From Hydrogenophaga palleronii_A (lineage in GTDB: Bacteria; Pseudomonadota; Gammaproteobacteria; Burkholderiales; Burkholderiaceae_C), in NCBI RefSeq assembly GCF_031457455.1, contig NZ_JAVDWU010000001.1:806001-870000 (forward strand): a stretch of DNA of 64,000 nucleotides, written 5' to 3'. A model generated the notes under the pieces. It searched no databases. It saw nothing but the letters and a program-made list of their open reading frames with translations, and was not told the DNA's origin. Positions within the stretch are counted from its first letter, which is position 1, and each line of letters starts with the position of its first letter. Below are positions 7,670 to 15,666 of the stretch, in pieces. Made by a program: the position numbers and the translations under genes.

Positions 7670-8182
7670 TCACGAACCTCTCAAGCTCGTTTCCCCTGAC
7701 TCGCCGAGCTCCGGCTCTTTGCCCGTGATCGCAGCTTTGGCCATGACCAACAGCTGTGTCAACTTGTTCTCTTTGACGTCCCAGTAATGCGCATGCTGCA
7801 CTGTCACCGCCACCAAGGCCAGGTCCGGGTCTTCAGGCCCGGAGAACCACGCATCGGCGGCTTTGCTCCACAAAGCGCGGGCCTGCTCGACATCATTGAC
7901 AAGCTTCGCGGTGCCTGAGACCGAGACGTAGGTATCGTCATCTGGCTCTGCGTAGCTCACATTGATGATGGGATCCGCGACAAGGTCCTCAACAGGGCCG
8001 CTTGAACGTGACATAAAAAACCACAGCTTGCCGTCATCAAAATTATTGTTCTGGGTGGTCATGGGCCGCGAATGCAGGTGACCCGTATGTTCACCCCCAT
8101 GATGTTTTGTGGTGAACATGCCGAATTTGATGTCCTTGATCATCTTCCAGAGATCGCTGGGGCTTTTGGTAGTGGATGTCAT
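7670..8182 (-). CDS. Pyridoxamine 5'-phosphate oxidase-fold general stress protein
   Basis: A 170-residue protein of the split-barrel flavin-binding fold, similar to general stress protein 26 and related PNPOx-like proteins. Recognisable stretches are GHLHSRPMTTQ, LWFFMSRSSG and INVSYAEPDDDTYVSVSGTAKL, which in this family line an FMN-binding cleft. The enzymatic role is not established for most members, and the sequence does not show the residues of a true PdxH. The ATG at 8182 follows an AAGG ribosome-binding site by about seven bases. I reject the longer frame beginning further upstream as it overlaps the thrS leader and has no family similarity. Confidence 0.85.
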   Translation of the reverse strand: MTSTTKSPSDLWKMIKDIKFGMFTTKHHGGEHTGHLHSRPMTTQNNNFDDGKLWFFMSRSSGPVEDLVADPIINVSYAEPDDDTYVSVSGTAKLVNDVEQARALWSKAADAWFSGPEDPDLALVAVTVQHAHYWDVKENKLTQLLVMAKAAITGKEPELGESGETSLRGS

Positions 8183-8280
8183 TGTCTGCCTTTCAGAAAG
8201 TACATGTGTTTGGCTGGCAATTGGCGTTCCTGGCCATTTCCGCCATCGGGGCTGTCGCGCGATCCAGCGTCTTGTACAAA

Positions 8281-8316
8281 GTCGACCGCCTGCAAGCTCG
8301 CGGCGACCGGTTTTTT
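8281..8316 (+). other. Terminator-like hairpin in the distal thrS leader (weak)
   Basis: GTCG-A-CCGC (8281-8289) can pair with GCGGCGAC (8300-8307) with a single bulged A. Three bases later comes a run of six T (8311-8316). It lies upstream of the leader peptide. If transcription begins further upstream this would be a first pausing or termination site; if it begins downstream, it is not transcribed. I cannot locate the promoter. Confidence 0.3.
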
Positions 8317-8369
8317 GTGGGAAAATTTCGGCTCTTCGAATCAGCAAGAGCGAGAAAGGCAATCTGGTT

Positions 8370-8411
8370 ATGACACCGCGAACTCAGGAGAGCACCTTCA
8401 AGGCCGCCTAA
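8370..8411 (+). CDS. Putative thrS leader peptide (13 codons, 3 Thr)
   Basis: A short frame, M-T-P-R-T-Q-E-S-T-F-K-A-A then TAA, with Thr codons at positions 2 (ACA), 5 (ACT) and 9 (ACC). AGAAAGG lies about ten bases before its ATG and could serve as ribosome-binding site. It ends 43 bases before the terminator that precedes thrS, and its last codons overlap a small hairpin (AGGCC 8401-8405 with GGCCT 8412-8416). A Thr-containing leader peptide in front of a terminator in front of threonyl-tRNA synthetase is the arrangement expected for transcription attenuation. The Thr codons are not consecutive, so the call is an inference. Confidence 0.55.
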   Translation: MTPRTQESTFKAA

Positions 8412-8454
8412 GGCCTGCAGTTCGCGCCTGCCCGATTTCTTTCGTACCCACACC

Positions 8455-8484
8455 AGCGCGGCCCCTGCCGCGCTTTTTTGTTTT
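8455..8484 (+). terminator. Intrinsic terminator in the thrS leader (candidate attenuator)
   Basis: AGCGCGG (8455-8461) pairs perfectly with CCGCGCT (8468-8474) around a six-base loop, followed by TTTTTTGTTTT. It ends 11 bases before the thrS ATG, so no promoter fits between them and thrS must be expressed by reading through. An upstream CGCGC (8423-8427) could pair with the GCGCG of the left arm (8456-8460) and act as an antiterminator, although this pairing is short. Confidence 0.75.
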
Positions 8485-8495
8485 CTGGACTCCCC

Positions 8496-10403
8496 ATGTT
8501 GCACATCACGCTCCCCGACGGTTCCCAACGCGAATTCCCCGGCCCGGTCACGGTTGCCGAAGTGGCGGCCTCCATCGGCTCCGGTCTGGCCAAGGCTGCG
8601 CTGGCCGGCAAGATTGACGGCAAAGTGGTCGACACCAGTTTTCTCATCACGCAGGACAGTCCGCTGTCCATCGTCACCGCGAAGGATCCTGACGGTCTGG
8701 AGGTGATCCGGCACTCCACCGCCCACCTGTTGGCTTATGCGGTCAAGGAACTGTTCCCTGATGCCCAAGTGACCATCGGCCCCGTGATCGAGCACGGCTT
8801 CTTTTACGATTTCTCGTACAAGCGTCCCTTCACGCCAGAAGATCTGGTGGCGATCGAGAAACGCATGACGGAGCTGGCAGCGAAAGACGAGCCCGTGATG
8901 CGCCGCGTGCTGCCGCGTGATGAGGCGGTCGCGTATTTCAAGGGCATGGGCGAGCACTACAAGGCCGAAATCATCGCCAGCATCCCGAGCAACGAAGATG
9001 TGTCGCTGTACCGCGAAGGCGCGTTTGAAGACCTGTGCCGCGGCCCCCATGTGCCCAGCACGGGCAAGCTCAAGCACTTCAAGCTCATGAAGGTGGCCGG
9101 CGCCTACTGGCGCGGCGACCATCGCAATGAAATGTTGCAGCGCATCTATGGCACGGCCTGGGCCACCAAGGACGAGTTGCAACAGCACCTGACCATGATT
9201 GAAGAGGCCGAGAAGCGCGACCATCGCAAGTTGGGCCGCGAACTCGACCTGTTTCACTTGGATGAGCACGCCCCCGGGCTGGTGTTCTGGCATCCCAAGG
9301 GATGGACGCTGTGGCAAGAGGTGGAGCAGTACATGCGCCGCGTCTACCGCGACAACGGCTACCAGGAGGTCAAGGGCCCGCAGATCATCGACAAGTCGCT
9401 GTGGGAGAAGACTGGCCATTGGGACAAGTACCGCGATGCCATGTTCACGACCGAGAGCGAAAAGCGCGACTATGCCTTGAAGCCCATGAACTGCCCCGGT
9501 CACATCCTGATCTACAAGCAGGGCATCAAGAGCTACCGGGATTTGCCGCTGCGGTACGGTGAGTTTGGCCAATGCCACCGCAACGAACCCAGTGGCGGCC
9601 TGCACGGCATCATGCGAGTGCGCGGGTTCACGCAGGACGATGGCCATATTTTCTGCACCGAAGAGCAGATCCTGCCCGAATGCCTGGCCTACACCACGCT
9701 GCTGCAAAAGGTGTATGCCGATTTCGGCTTCAAGAACATCATCTACAAGGTAGCGACCAGGCCGGACGCTCGCATTGGCTCCGACGAGGTCTGGGACAAG
9801 GCCGAACACGCGCTGATGGAAAGCCTGCGTGCTTCCGGGTGCGAGTTCGAGATCGCGCCGGGCGATGGGGCTTTTTACGGACCGAAGATCGAGTACACGC
9901 TGAAGGATGCCATCGGTCGGCAGTGGCAATGCGGCACCATGCAGGTGGATTTCTCCATGCCGGAGCGCCTGGATGCCGAGTACGTGGGCGAAGACGGTGC
10001 GCGTCACCGGCCTGTGATGCTTCATCGCGCCATCGTGGGTAGCCTGGAACGGTTCATCGGCATCCTGATCGAGGAACACGCGGGCGCGCTGCCGACTTGG
10101 CTGGCTCCGGTGCAGGTGGCGGTGCTCAATATCACCGATGCACAGGCCGAATACTGTCGTGAAATCGCCAAAGCGTTGCAAAATCAAGGGCTTAGGGTGG
10201 TGACCGACCTGCGCAACGAGAAAATCACGTATAAAATACGGGAGCACGCGTTGCAAAAGCTGCCTTTTATCCTGGTCGTGGGCGACAAGGAAAAAGAAGC
10301 TGGCGCCGTGGCTGTGCGGGCTCGGGGTAACAAAGACCTCGGTGTCATGCCGCTGGAAGCCTTTTCCAAACTCATTGCGGCAGACGTTTCATCCAAAGTT
10401 TGA
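8496..10403 (+). CDS. thrS: Threonyl-tRNA synthetase
   Basis: A 635-residue class II synthetase that charges tRNA-Thr in the cytoplasm. Order of domains: TGS (about 1-60), the editing domain (to about 225), the catalytic core with motifs 1-3, and a C-terminal anticodon-binding domain (about 535-635). The zinc ligands C333 (MNCPGH), H384 (DDGHIF) and H510 (VMLHRA) are each one residue lower than in E. coli ThrRS. I start at the ATG at 8496 (MLHITLPDG), which matches the TGS beginning, rather than a TTG at 8478 inside the U-tract. Only a weak GGA precedes it. It opens the conserved block thrS-infC-rpmI-rplT-pheST-ihfA and is probably controlled by its leader. Confidence 0.97.
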   Translation: MLHITLPDGSQREFPGPVTVAEVAASIGSGLAKAALAGKIDGKVVDTSFLITQDSPLSIVTAKDPDGLEVIRHSTAHLLAYAVKELFPDAQVTIGPVIEHGFFYDFSYKRPFTPEDLVAIEKRMTELAAKDEPVMRRVLPRDEAVAYFKGMGEHYKAEIIASIPSNEDVSLYREGAFEDLCRGPHVPSTGKLKHFKLMKVAGAYWRGDHRNEMLQRIYGTAWATKDELQQHLTMIEEAEKRDHRKLGRELDLFHLDEHAPGLVFWHPKGWTLWQEVEQYMRRVYRDNGYQEVKGPQIIDKSLWEKTGHWDKYRDAMFTTESEKRDYALKPMNCPGHILIYKQGIKSYRDLPLRYGEFGQCHRNEPSGGLHGIMRVRGFTQDDGHIFCTEEQILPECLAYTTLLQKVYADFGFKNIIYKVATRPDARIGSDEVWDKAEHALMESLRASGCEFEIAPGDGAFYGPKIEYTLKDAIGRQWQCGTMQVDFSMPERLDAEYVGEDGARHRPVMLHRAIVGSLERFIGILIEEHAGALPTWLAPVQVAVLNITDAQAEYCREIAKALQNQGLRVVTDLRNEKITYKIREHALQKLPFILVVGDKEKEAGAVAVRARGNKDLGVMPLEAFSKLIAADVSSKV

Positions 10404-10458
10404 TATCAAACACTCCGGTTGATGCCCCCGCTGCTGCGGCACTCTGCGTGTGCATGAA

Positions 10459-10477
10459 GGCGACCAGAATGGTCGCC
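10459..10477 (+). other. Stem-loop between thrS and infC
   Basis: GGCGACC (10459-10465) and GGTCGCC (10471-10477) form a perfect 7-bp stem with an AGAAT loop. There is no U-tract directly after it, so it is not a classical terminator. It may be an mRNA processing or translational control element 36 bases before the infC start. Confidence 0.45.
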
Positions 10478-10512
10478 ACTTACATTGTTTTGCCCACATA
10501 AAGGATTTCGCC

Positions 10513-11118
10513 ATAGCTACCAACTTTCGCGACCGCCGCCAACGTGAAGAGCGCGCGCACAGATTGAACCGTGAAATCATGGCTCCCGAGGTTCGCCTCA
10601 ACGGACCCGAGAATGAACCACTGGGAATCGTCAGTCTGCAAGAAGCGCTGCGCATGGCCGGTGAACTGGATGTGGACTTGGTCGAAATTGCGGCCACGGC
10701 CATCCCTCCGGTGTGTCGTCTGATGGACTACGGCAAGTTCAAGTACCAGGAGCAAAAGAAGGCCGCCGAGGCGAAAGCTAAACAAACGGTCATCGAGATC
10801 AAGGAAGTCAAGTTCCGGCCAGGTACCGACGATGGCGACTACAACATCAAGATGCGCAACATCCGTCGCTTCTTGGACGATGGCGACAAATGCAAGATCA
10901 CGCTGCGCTTTCGGGGCCGCGAGATCACGCACCAGGAACTGGGCTTGGCCTTGCTGAACCGGATTCGTGATGAGCTGGCGGACTCCATTGTGGTGGAGCA
11001 GTTTCCCAAGCTCGAAGGGCGCCAGATGATCATGATGATCGCGCCCGGGCGCAAGAAGGCCGGCGGGGGAGCGGCAAAGGCAGCAGCAGAGCCGGTGGCA
11101 GAGAAACCGGCGGCTTGA
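10513..11118 (+). CDS. infC: Translation initiation factor IF-3 with a non-canonical ATA start
   Basis: IF-3 binds the 30S subunit, keeps it apart from 50S and checks the initiator codon. Both domains are visible: the N-terminal part with LNREIMAPEVRLNG and LMDYGKFKYQEQKK, and the C-terminal part with KEVKFRPGTDDGDYNIK and FRGREITHQELG. The expected start region, ATNFRDRRQREE, has no ATG, GTG or TTG. An ATA codon at 10513 lies seven bases after AGGA (10502-10505) and gives 201 residues. Use of a rare start (ATT in E. coli infC) is a known feature that lets IF-3 repress its own translation. The Ala-rich tail after about residue 180 is an extension beyond the E. coli protein. Confidence 0.93.
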   Translation: MATNFRDRRQREERAHRLNREIMAPEVRLNGPENEPLGIVSLQEALRMAGELDVDLVEIAATAIPPVCRLMDYGKFKYQEQKKAAEAKAKQTVIEIKEVKFRPGTDDGDYNIKMRNIRRFLDDGDKCKITLRFRGREITHQELGLALLNRIRDELADSIVVEQFPKLEGRQMIMMIAPGRKKAGGGAAKAAAEPVAEKPAA

Positions 11119-11166
11119 TGAAGAAGAGATTGGGCGGGCAGGGTAGTCTCCTGCTGGCCTGAGGTG

Positions 11167-11182
11167 CCGGCCGTAAGGCCGG
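11167..11182 (+). other. GNRA-capped hairpin in the rpmI leader
   Basis: CCGGCC and GGCCGG form a 6-bp stem capped by GTAA in the 172-base gap between infC and rpmI. In other bacteria ribosomal protein L20 represses rpmI-rplT by binding a leader RNA; this gap is the place for such an element, but I cannot show an L20-like site. Confidence 0.4.
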
Positions 11183-11290
11183 TTACCGAATGGGAAGGCC
11201 GAAAGGGTTTCCTCAAAAAGTGGCTCGGGGCCAACAAGTCCGCGGAAGGTTCGCGGCGCCTCACGAGCACAAATGAAAAGGAGCATGCAT

Positions 11291-11494
11291 ATGCCCAAAA
11301 TGAAGACCAAGAGCAGCGCGAAGAAGCGTTTTCGCGTTCGTCCCGGTGGCACCGTCAAGCGCGGTCAAGCCTTCAAACGTCACATCCTGACCAAGAAGAC
11401 CACCAAGAACAAGCGCCACTTGCGTGGAGCAGTCACTGTGCATGAGACCAATATGGGTCACATGGCGCAGATGCTGCCCGGCATGGGTATTTGA
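11291..11494 (+). CDS. rpmI: 50S ribosomal protein L35
   Basis: A 67-residue, very basic ribosomal protein. The sequence MPKMKTKSSAKKRF and the RHLRGAV segment are typical of bacterial L35. I choose the ATG at 11291 because GGAG (11280-11283) lies seven bases before it and the family begins with MPKMKT; an in-frame ATG at 11273 lies upstream of that ribosome-binding site. rplT follows after 24 bases, the usual pair, transcribed with infC. Confidence 0.97.
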   Translation: MPKMKTKSSAKKRFRVRPGGTVKRGQAFKRHILTKKTTKNKRHLRGAVTVHETNMGHMAQMLPGMGI

Positions 11495-11518
11495 TCACCG
11501 ACGAACAGGAGAACACAC

Positions 11519-11878
11519 ATGCCTCGCGTCAAACGTGGTGTCACGGCTCGCGCCCGACACAAAAAAGTACTGGCTCTGGCCAAAGGTTTCCGCGGCCGTC
11601 GCGGTAACGTCTTCCGCATCGCCAAACAGGCGGTGATGAAGGCTGGGCAATATGCCTACCGTGATCGCCGTACCAAGAAGCGCGTCTTCCGTCAGTTGTG
11701 GATTGCCCGTATCAATGCCGGTGCTCGCGCATGCGGCCTGACCTACAGCCAATTCGCCAACGGTCTGAAGAAGGCTTCGATCGAAATCGACCGCAAGGTG
11801 CTGGCCGATCTGGCCGTGAACGATCCGGCTGCCTTCGGCAGCATCGTGGAGCAAGTCAAAGCCAAGCTGGCCGCTTGA
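11519..11878 (+). CDS. rplT: 50S ribosomal protein L20
   Basis: A 119-residue ribosomal protein that binds 23S rRNA and is needed early in 50S assembly. MPRVKRGVTARARHKKVL and KGFRGRRGNVFR are signature stretches, and the length equals the family norm. AGGAG lies eight bases before the ATG. In several bacteria L20 is also the translational repressor of its own operon. A long intrinsic terminator follows at 11919-11973, in front of pheS. Confidence 0.98.
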   Translation: MPRVKRGVTARARHKKVLALAKGFRGRRGNVFRIAKQAVMKAGQYAYRDRRTKKRVFRQLWIARINAGARACGLTYSQFANGLKKASIEIDRKVLADLAVNDPAAFGSIVEQVKAKLAA

Positions 11879-11918
11879 TTCACGGCAGGGATGCACTCCG
11901 GTGCTCCCCGGTCGCTCA

Positions 11919-11973
11919 AAGGGGTTGAGGCTTGAGGGAAATTCCCTCGGTGGCTTCAGCCCCTTTTTTGTTT
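11919..11973 (+). terminator. Intrinsic terminator between rplT and pheS
   Basis: A long stem: AAGGGGTTGAGGCT (11919-11932) pairs with GGCTTCAGCCCCTT (11952-11965) including a few G-U pairs. It is topped by GAGGG/CCCTC (11934-11938 with 11944-11948), and followed by TTTTTTGTTT. Only 21 bases separate the U-tract from the pheS ATG, too few for a promoter, so pheST depends on readthrough. Confidence 0.8.
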
Positions 11974-11994
11974 GCATCGATTTCAAGTACACAC

Positions 11995-13077
11995 ATGAAC
12001 GAGTTGGACGCACTGGTTGACAATGCCCGCACAGGGTTTGCGCAAGCCATCACACCTGCCGAACTGGAAAACGTCAAGGCCCAGTACCTGGGAAAGACCG
12101 GCCGCATCACCGAGTTGATGAAGGGCATGGCCGCCCTTTCGGTGGAGGAAAAAAAGACCCGTGGTGCCGCGATCAACCTGGCCAAGCAGGCCATCGAGGC
12201 AGCTCTGACCGAGCGCCGCCGGGCACTGGCCGACGCAGAGCTGCATGTCCAGCTCAAAGCTGAGGCTCTGGATGTGACCTTGCCAGGGCGCCAGCGCGGG
12301 CAGGGCGGTTTGCACCCGGTGAGCCTTACCCTGGAGCGCATCGAGGCGATCTTCGGCTCCATGGGTTTCGAGGTCGCAGAGGGTCCAGAGATCGAGTCCG
12401 ACTGGTTCAACTTCACCGCGCTCAACACGCCTGAAGATCACCCGGCTCGTTCCATGCACGACACCTTCTATGTGGAGGGTGGGAGCGAAAAAGCGCCCAA
12501 CCTGCTGCGGACGCACACCAGTCCGATGCAGATTCGCCATGCCGTGCAGCACGTCAAACGCTACAAAGCTCAGTGGGAGGCCGGGCAGGATTCGCCGTCG
12601 GGCCGTGGGGGCTCTTTTTCCATGCCAGAGATTCGTGTCATCGCTCCGGGTCGCACCTATCGAGTGGACAGCGATGCCACGCACTCACCGATGTTCCACC
12701 AATGTGAGGGCCTGTGGATTGGCGAGAACGTCAGCTTCAAGGATCTGAAGTTTGTCTTTACCGATTTCTGCCGCACTTTCTTCGAATCGGAAGATCTTGT
12801 GCTGCGTTTTCGGCCTAGTTTTTTCCCCTTCACCGAGCCCAGTGCGGAAATTGACATTCAGTTTCAGGAGGGACCACTGGCGGGTCGCTGGCTGGAAGTG
12901 GCGGGCTCAGGGCAGGTGCACCCTAACGTGGTGCGCAACATGGGCCTGGATCCCGAGCGCTATATCGGCTTTGCCTTTGGCATGGGGCCTGACCGCCTGA
13001 CCATGCTGCGCTACGGCGTGAACGACCTGCGCCTGTTCTTCGATGGCGACGTGCGCTTCCTCAGTCAGTTCCGATAA
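11995..13077 (+). CDS. pheS: Phenylalanyl-tRNA synthetase alpha subunit
   Basis: A 360-residue alpha subunit of the alpha2-beta2 enzyme that charges tRNA-Phe; it carries the class II catalytic core. An N-terminal coiled-coil (about 1-90) precedes motif 2 (RTHTSPMQIRH, about residue 175) and motif 3 (GFAFGMGPDRLTMLRYG, near the C-terminus). The length is slightly above that of E. coli PheS (327). I take the ATG at 11995; a TTG upstream in the same frame lies inside the terminator stem. The Shine-Dalgarno is poor, and expression needs passage through the preceding terminator. Confidence 0.97.
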   Translation: MNELDALVDNARTGFAQAITPAELENVKAQYLGKTGRITELMKGMAALSVEEKKTRGAAINLAKQAIEAALTERRRALADAELHVQLKAEALDVTLPGRQRGQGGLHPVSLTLERIEAIFGSMGFEVAEGPEIESDWFNFTALNTPEDHPARSMHDTFYVEGGSEKAPNLLRTHTSPMQIRHAVQHVKRYKAQWEAGQDSPSGRGGSFSMPEIRVIAPGRTYRVDSDATHSPMFHQCEGLWIGENVSFKDLKFVFTDFCRTFFESEDLVLRFRPSFFPFTEPSAEIDIQFQEGPLAGRWLEVAGSGQVHPNVVRNMGLDPERYIGFAFGMGPDRLTMLRYGVNDLRLFFDGDVRFLSQFR

Positions 13078-13199
13078 CGCATGTTCATCCCCGCGCCGTT
13101 TGGCGTCATCCCTTCGATGGGTCACCAGCAGCCAGTCCATGCCGGGACTGCTGCAAGCCGAACCCACGCCTTTGCTGTGCTTACGTACTGAGTCGCTTC

Positions 13200-15635
13200 A
13201 TGCAATTTCCCGAATCCTGGCTTCGTGCCTTCTGCAACCCGCCCCTGACCAGTCAACAACTGGCCGACACCCTGACCATGGCCGGCCTGGAAGTGGAAGA
13301 ACTGCAACCGGTGGCACCGCCTTTTTCCCATATCGTTGTGGGCGAGATCAAGTCGGCCGAGCAACATCCCAATGCCGATCGCCTGCGCGTGTGCCAAGTG
13401 GACGTGGGGCAGGGCAGCCTGCTCAACATCGTGTGTGGCGCACCGAATGCGCGCGTGGGTATCAAAGTGCCTTGCGCATTGGTGGGCGCCGAGTTGCCAC
13501 CGGGCGACGACGGCAAGCCGTTCGTGATCAAGCTGGGGCAACTGCGCGGCGTCGAAAGTCAGGGCATGCTGTGCTCTGCCCGTGAACTCAAGCTGAGCGA
13601 AGACCACGGCGGTTTATTGGAGTTGCCTGCCGATGCGTTGGTGGGCCGCAGCATCCGTGAGCAGCTGCAGCTGGATGACATGCTGTTCACTCTCAAGCTC
13701 ACACCCAATCTTGCGCACTGCCTGAGCGTCTACGGCATCGCGCGCGAAGTGTCCGCACTCACGGGCACGCCGTTGACAGAGCCCGCATTCCCGGCCGTTG
13801 CCGTGTCCCTGCAGGACCGGCTGCCTGTGTCGGTGAAAGCGCCTGACCTCTGCGGCCGCTTCACCGGGCGCATCGTGCGGGGTGTCAATACCCGCGCCGC
13901 CACGCCCGCCTGGATGGTCGATCGCCTGGTGCGTTGTGGTCAGCGCAGCGTTTCCCCGCTCGTGGACATTTCCAACTACGTCATGTTCGAGCTGGGTCGT
14001 CCCTCGCACATCTTTGACCTCGACAAGATCCACGGCAGCCTGCAGGTGCGCTGGGGTCGCGAGGGTGAGACGCTCAAGCTGCTCAACGGCAACACCGTGT
14101 CGGTGGATGCTCAGGTCGGCGTCATTGCTGACGATCAATCCGTGGAGTCGCTGGCCGGCATCATGGGCGGCGACTCGACCGCGGTGTCCGACGACACACA
14201 GAACATCTACATCGAGGCGGCCTTTTGGTGGCCCAAGTCGATTGCCGGGCGTTCGCGCCGCTACAACTTCTCCACCGATGCCGGTCACCGGTTCGAGCGC
14301 GGCGTCGACCCCTCGACCACCGTCGAGCACGTTGAGCGCATCACGCAACTGGTGCTCGATATTTGCGGCGGACAGGTGGGGCCGATCGATGACCATGTGG
14401 TCAACATGCCGGTGTCCCAGCCTGTGACCCTGCGTGTGGCTCGTGCAGTCAAAGTGATTGGCATGCCGCTCACGCAAACGCAGTGCGTGGATGCCTTGCG
14501 CCGCCTGGGACTGGCACTCGAAGAGGGCGACGGGACCATCACGGTCACGCCGCCTGCTCATCGTTTCGACATCCAGATCGAGGAGGACCTGATCGAGGAG
14601 GTGGCGCGCGTGGTGGGCTACAACGCGTTGCCCGACACGCCGCCGCTGGCACCGATCACAGCCAAAATTCGGCCGGAGACCAAGCGTGGTCCCTTCGCTG
14701 TCCGCCGACTGTTGGCCCAGCTCGGGTATCAGGAGACCATCAATTTCAGCTTCGTGGAAGAGCGCTGGGAGCGCGAACTGGCTGGCAACGCCGATCCGAT
14801 CCGCCTGCTCAACCCCATTGCCAGCCAGATGAGCGTCATGCGTTCATCGCTGATCGGCAGCCTGGTCTCGGTGCTCAAGTTCAACCTCGATCGCCGTGCA
14901 GAACGCGTTCGCCTGTTCGAAGTTGGCCGCGTGTTTCGAAAAGACACATCAGTTGTTGACAGCGACACGAGCGTGGCGGGATTTGACCAGCCGATGCATG
15001 TCGCAGGCCTTGCTTTTGGCTCAGTCGAGGCCTTGCAGTGGGGCGTGCCAGAACGCGTGGTCGATTTCTTCGACGCAAAGGGAGACGTTCAGGCACTGCT
15101 CGCGCCTTGGACGCCTGAATTTCGCGTCTGCGAACACCCTGCTTTGCATCCAGGCAGGAGCGCGGCCATTTGGTTGAACGAACAATGCATTGGCCACGTG
15201 GGAGAGCTGCACCCTCGGTGGCGTCAGGCGTACGAGCTGCCGCTTGCGCCTGTCCTGTTCGAACTGGATCTGAATGCAGTGCTCGCCAGACAGGTTCCCG
15301 CCTATCTGCCTGTGAGTCGCTATCAATCGGTCCAGCGTGATCTGGCCATCGTGGTCAAGGAAAGCGTGACGCATGCTGCCATCATGGAAGCCATACATGC
15401 GGCCCAAAGTCCCTGGTTGCACGACGCTTTGCTTTTTGACGTGTACCGCCCCAAAAAACAGTCGGCAGCAGAGGGTTCGATGCCGGCAGGGCTGGCCGAA
15501 GACGAAAAAAGCCTAGCGGTGCGACTGGTGCTCAAGCGCGACGACGCTACACTGACCGACGAGGCGATTGAAGCCAATGTGAAATCGGTGCTGGACTCGC
15601 TACAGAGGCGGGTGGCGGCGCGACTTCGCGCATGA
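13200..15635 (+). CDS. pheT: Phenylalanyl-tRNA synthetase beta subunit
   Basis: An 811-residue partner of PheS. Order of domains: N-terminal EMAP/OB tRNA-binding domain (about 40-150; HPNADRLRVCQVDVG), B3/B4 editing domain (about 210-385; SPLVDISNYVM, AGHRFERGVD), B5 domain (about 405-475), the inactive class II-like core, and a C-terminal ferredoxin-like anticodon-binding domain (about 715-808; VSRYQSVQRDLA). It follows pheS by 122 bases that contain nothing I can identify. The ATG at 13200 gives the standard MQFPESWLR beginning. ihfA follows on the same strand. Confidence 0.97.
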   Translation: MQFPESWLRAFCNPPLTSQQLADTLTMAGLEVEELQPVAPPFSHIVVGEIKSAEQHPNADRLRVCQVDVGQGSLLNIVCGAPNARVGIKVPCALVGAELPPGDDGKPFVIKLGQLRGVESQGMLCSARELKLSEDHGGLLELPADALVGRSIREQLQLDDMLFTLKLTPNLAHCLSVYGIAREVSALTGTPLTEPAFPAVAVSLQDRLPVSVKAPDLCGRFTGRIVRGVNTRAATPAWMVDRLVRCGQRSVSPLVDISNYVMFELGRPSHIFDLDKIHGSLQVRWGREGETLKLLNGNTVSVDAQVGVIADDQSVESLAGIMGGDSTAVSDDTQNIYIEAAFWWPKSIAGRSRRYNFSTDAGHRFERGVDPSTTVEHVERITQLVLDICGGQVGPIDDHVVNMPVSQPVTLRVARAVKVIGMPLTQTQCVDALRRLGLALEEGDGTITVTPPAHRFDIQIEEDLIEEVARVVGYNALPDTPPLAPITAKIRPETKRGPFAVRRLLAQLGYQETINFSFVEERWERELAGNADPIRLLNPIASQMSVMRSSLIGSLVSVLKFNLDRRAERVRLFEVGRVFRKDTSVVDSDTSVAGFDQPMHVAGLAFGSVEALQWGVPERVVDFFDAKGDVQALLAPWTPEFRVCEHPALHPGRSAAIWLNEQCIGHVGELHPRWRQAYELPLAPVLFELDLNAVLARQVPAYLPVSRYQSVQRDLAIVVKESVTHAAIMEAIHAAQSPWLHDALLFDVYRPKKQSAAEGSMPAGLAEDEKSLAVRLVLKRDDATLTDEAIEANVKSVLDSLQRRVAARLRA

Positions 15636-15666
15636 TTGACGGATCGAGAGGATGGAGGAGTCCCGC

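Noticed and set aside
8193..10256. A 687-codon open frame on the minus strand opposite thrS
   Set aside because: It is a shadow of thrS: high third-position G+C keeps the opposite frame open. Its His/Val/Gly/Ala-heavy product has no domain I recognise.
11891..11935. A 14-codon frame (MHSGAPRSLKGVEA) before the pheS terminator as a leader peptide
   Set aside because: It contains no Phe codon, and AGGG touches its ATG, so it has neither the expected amino acid nor a workable ribosome-binding site.
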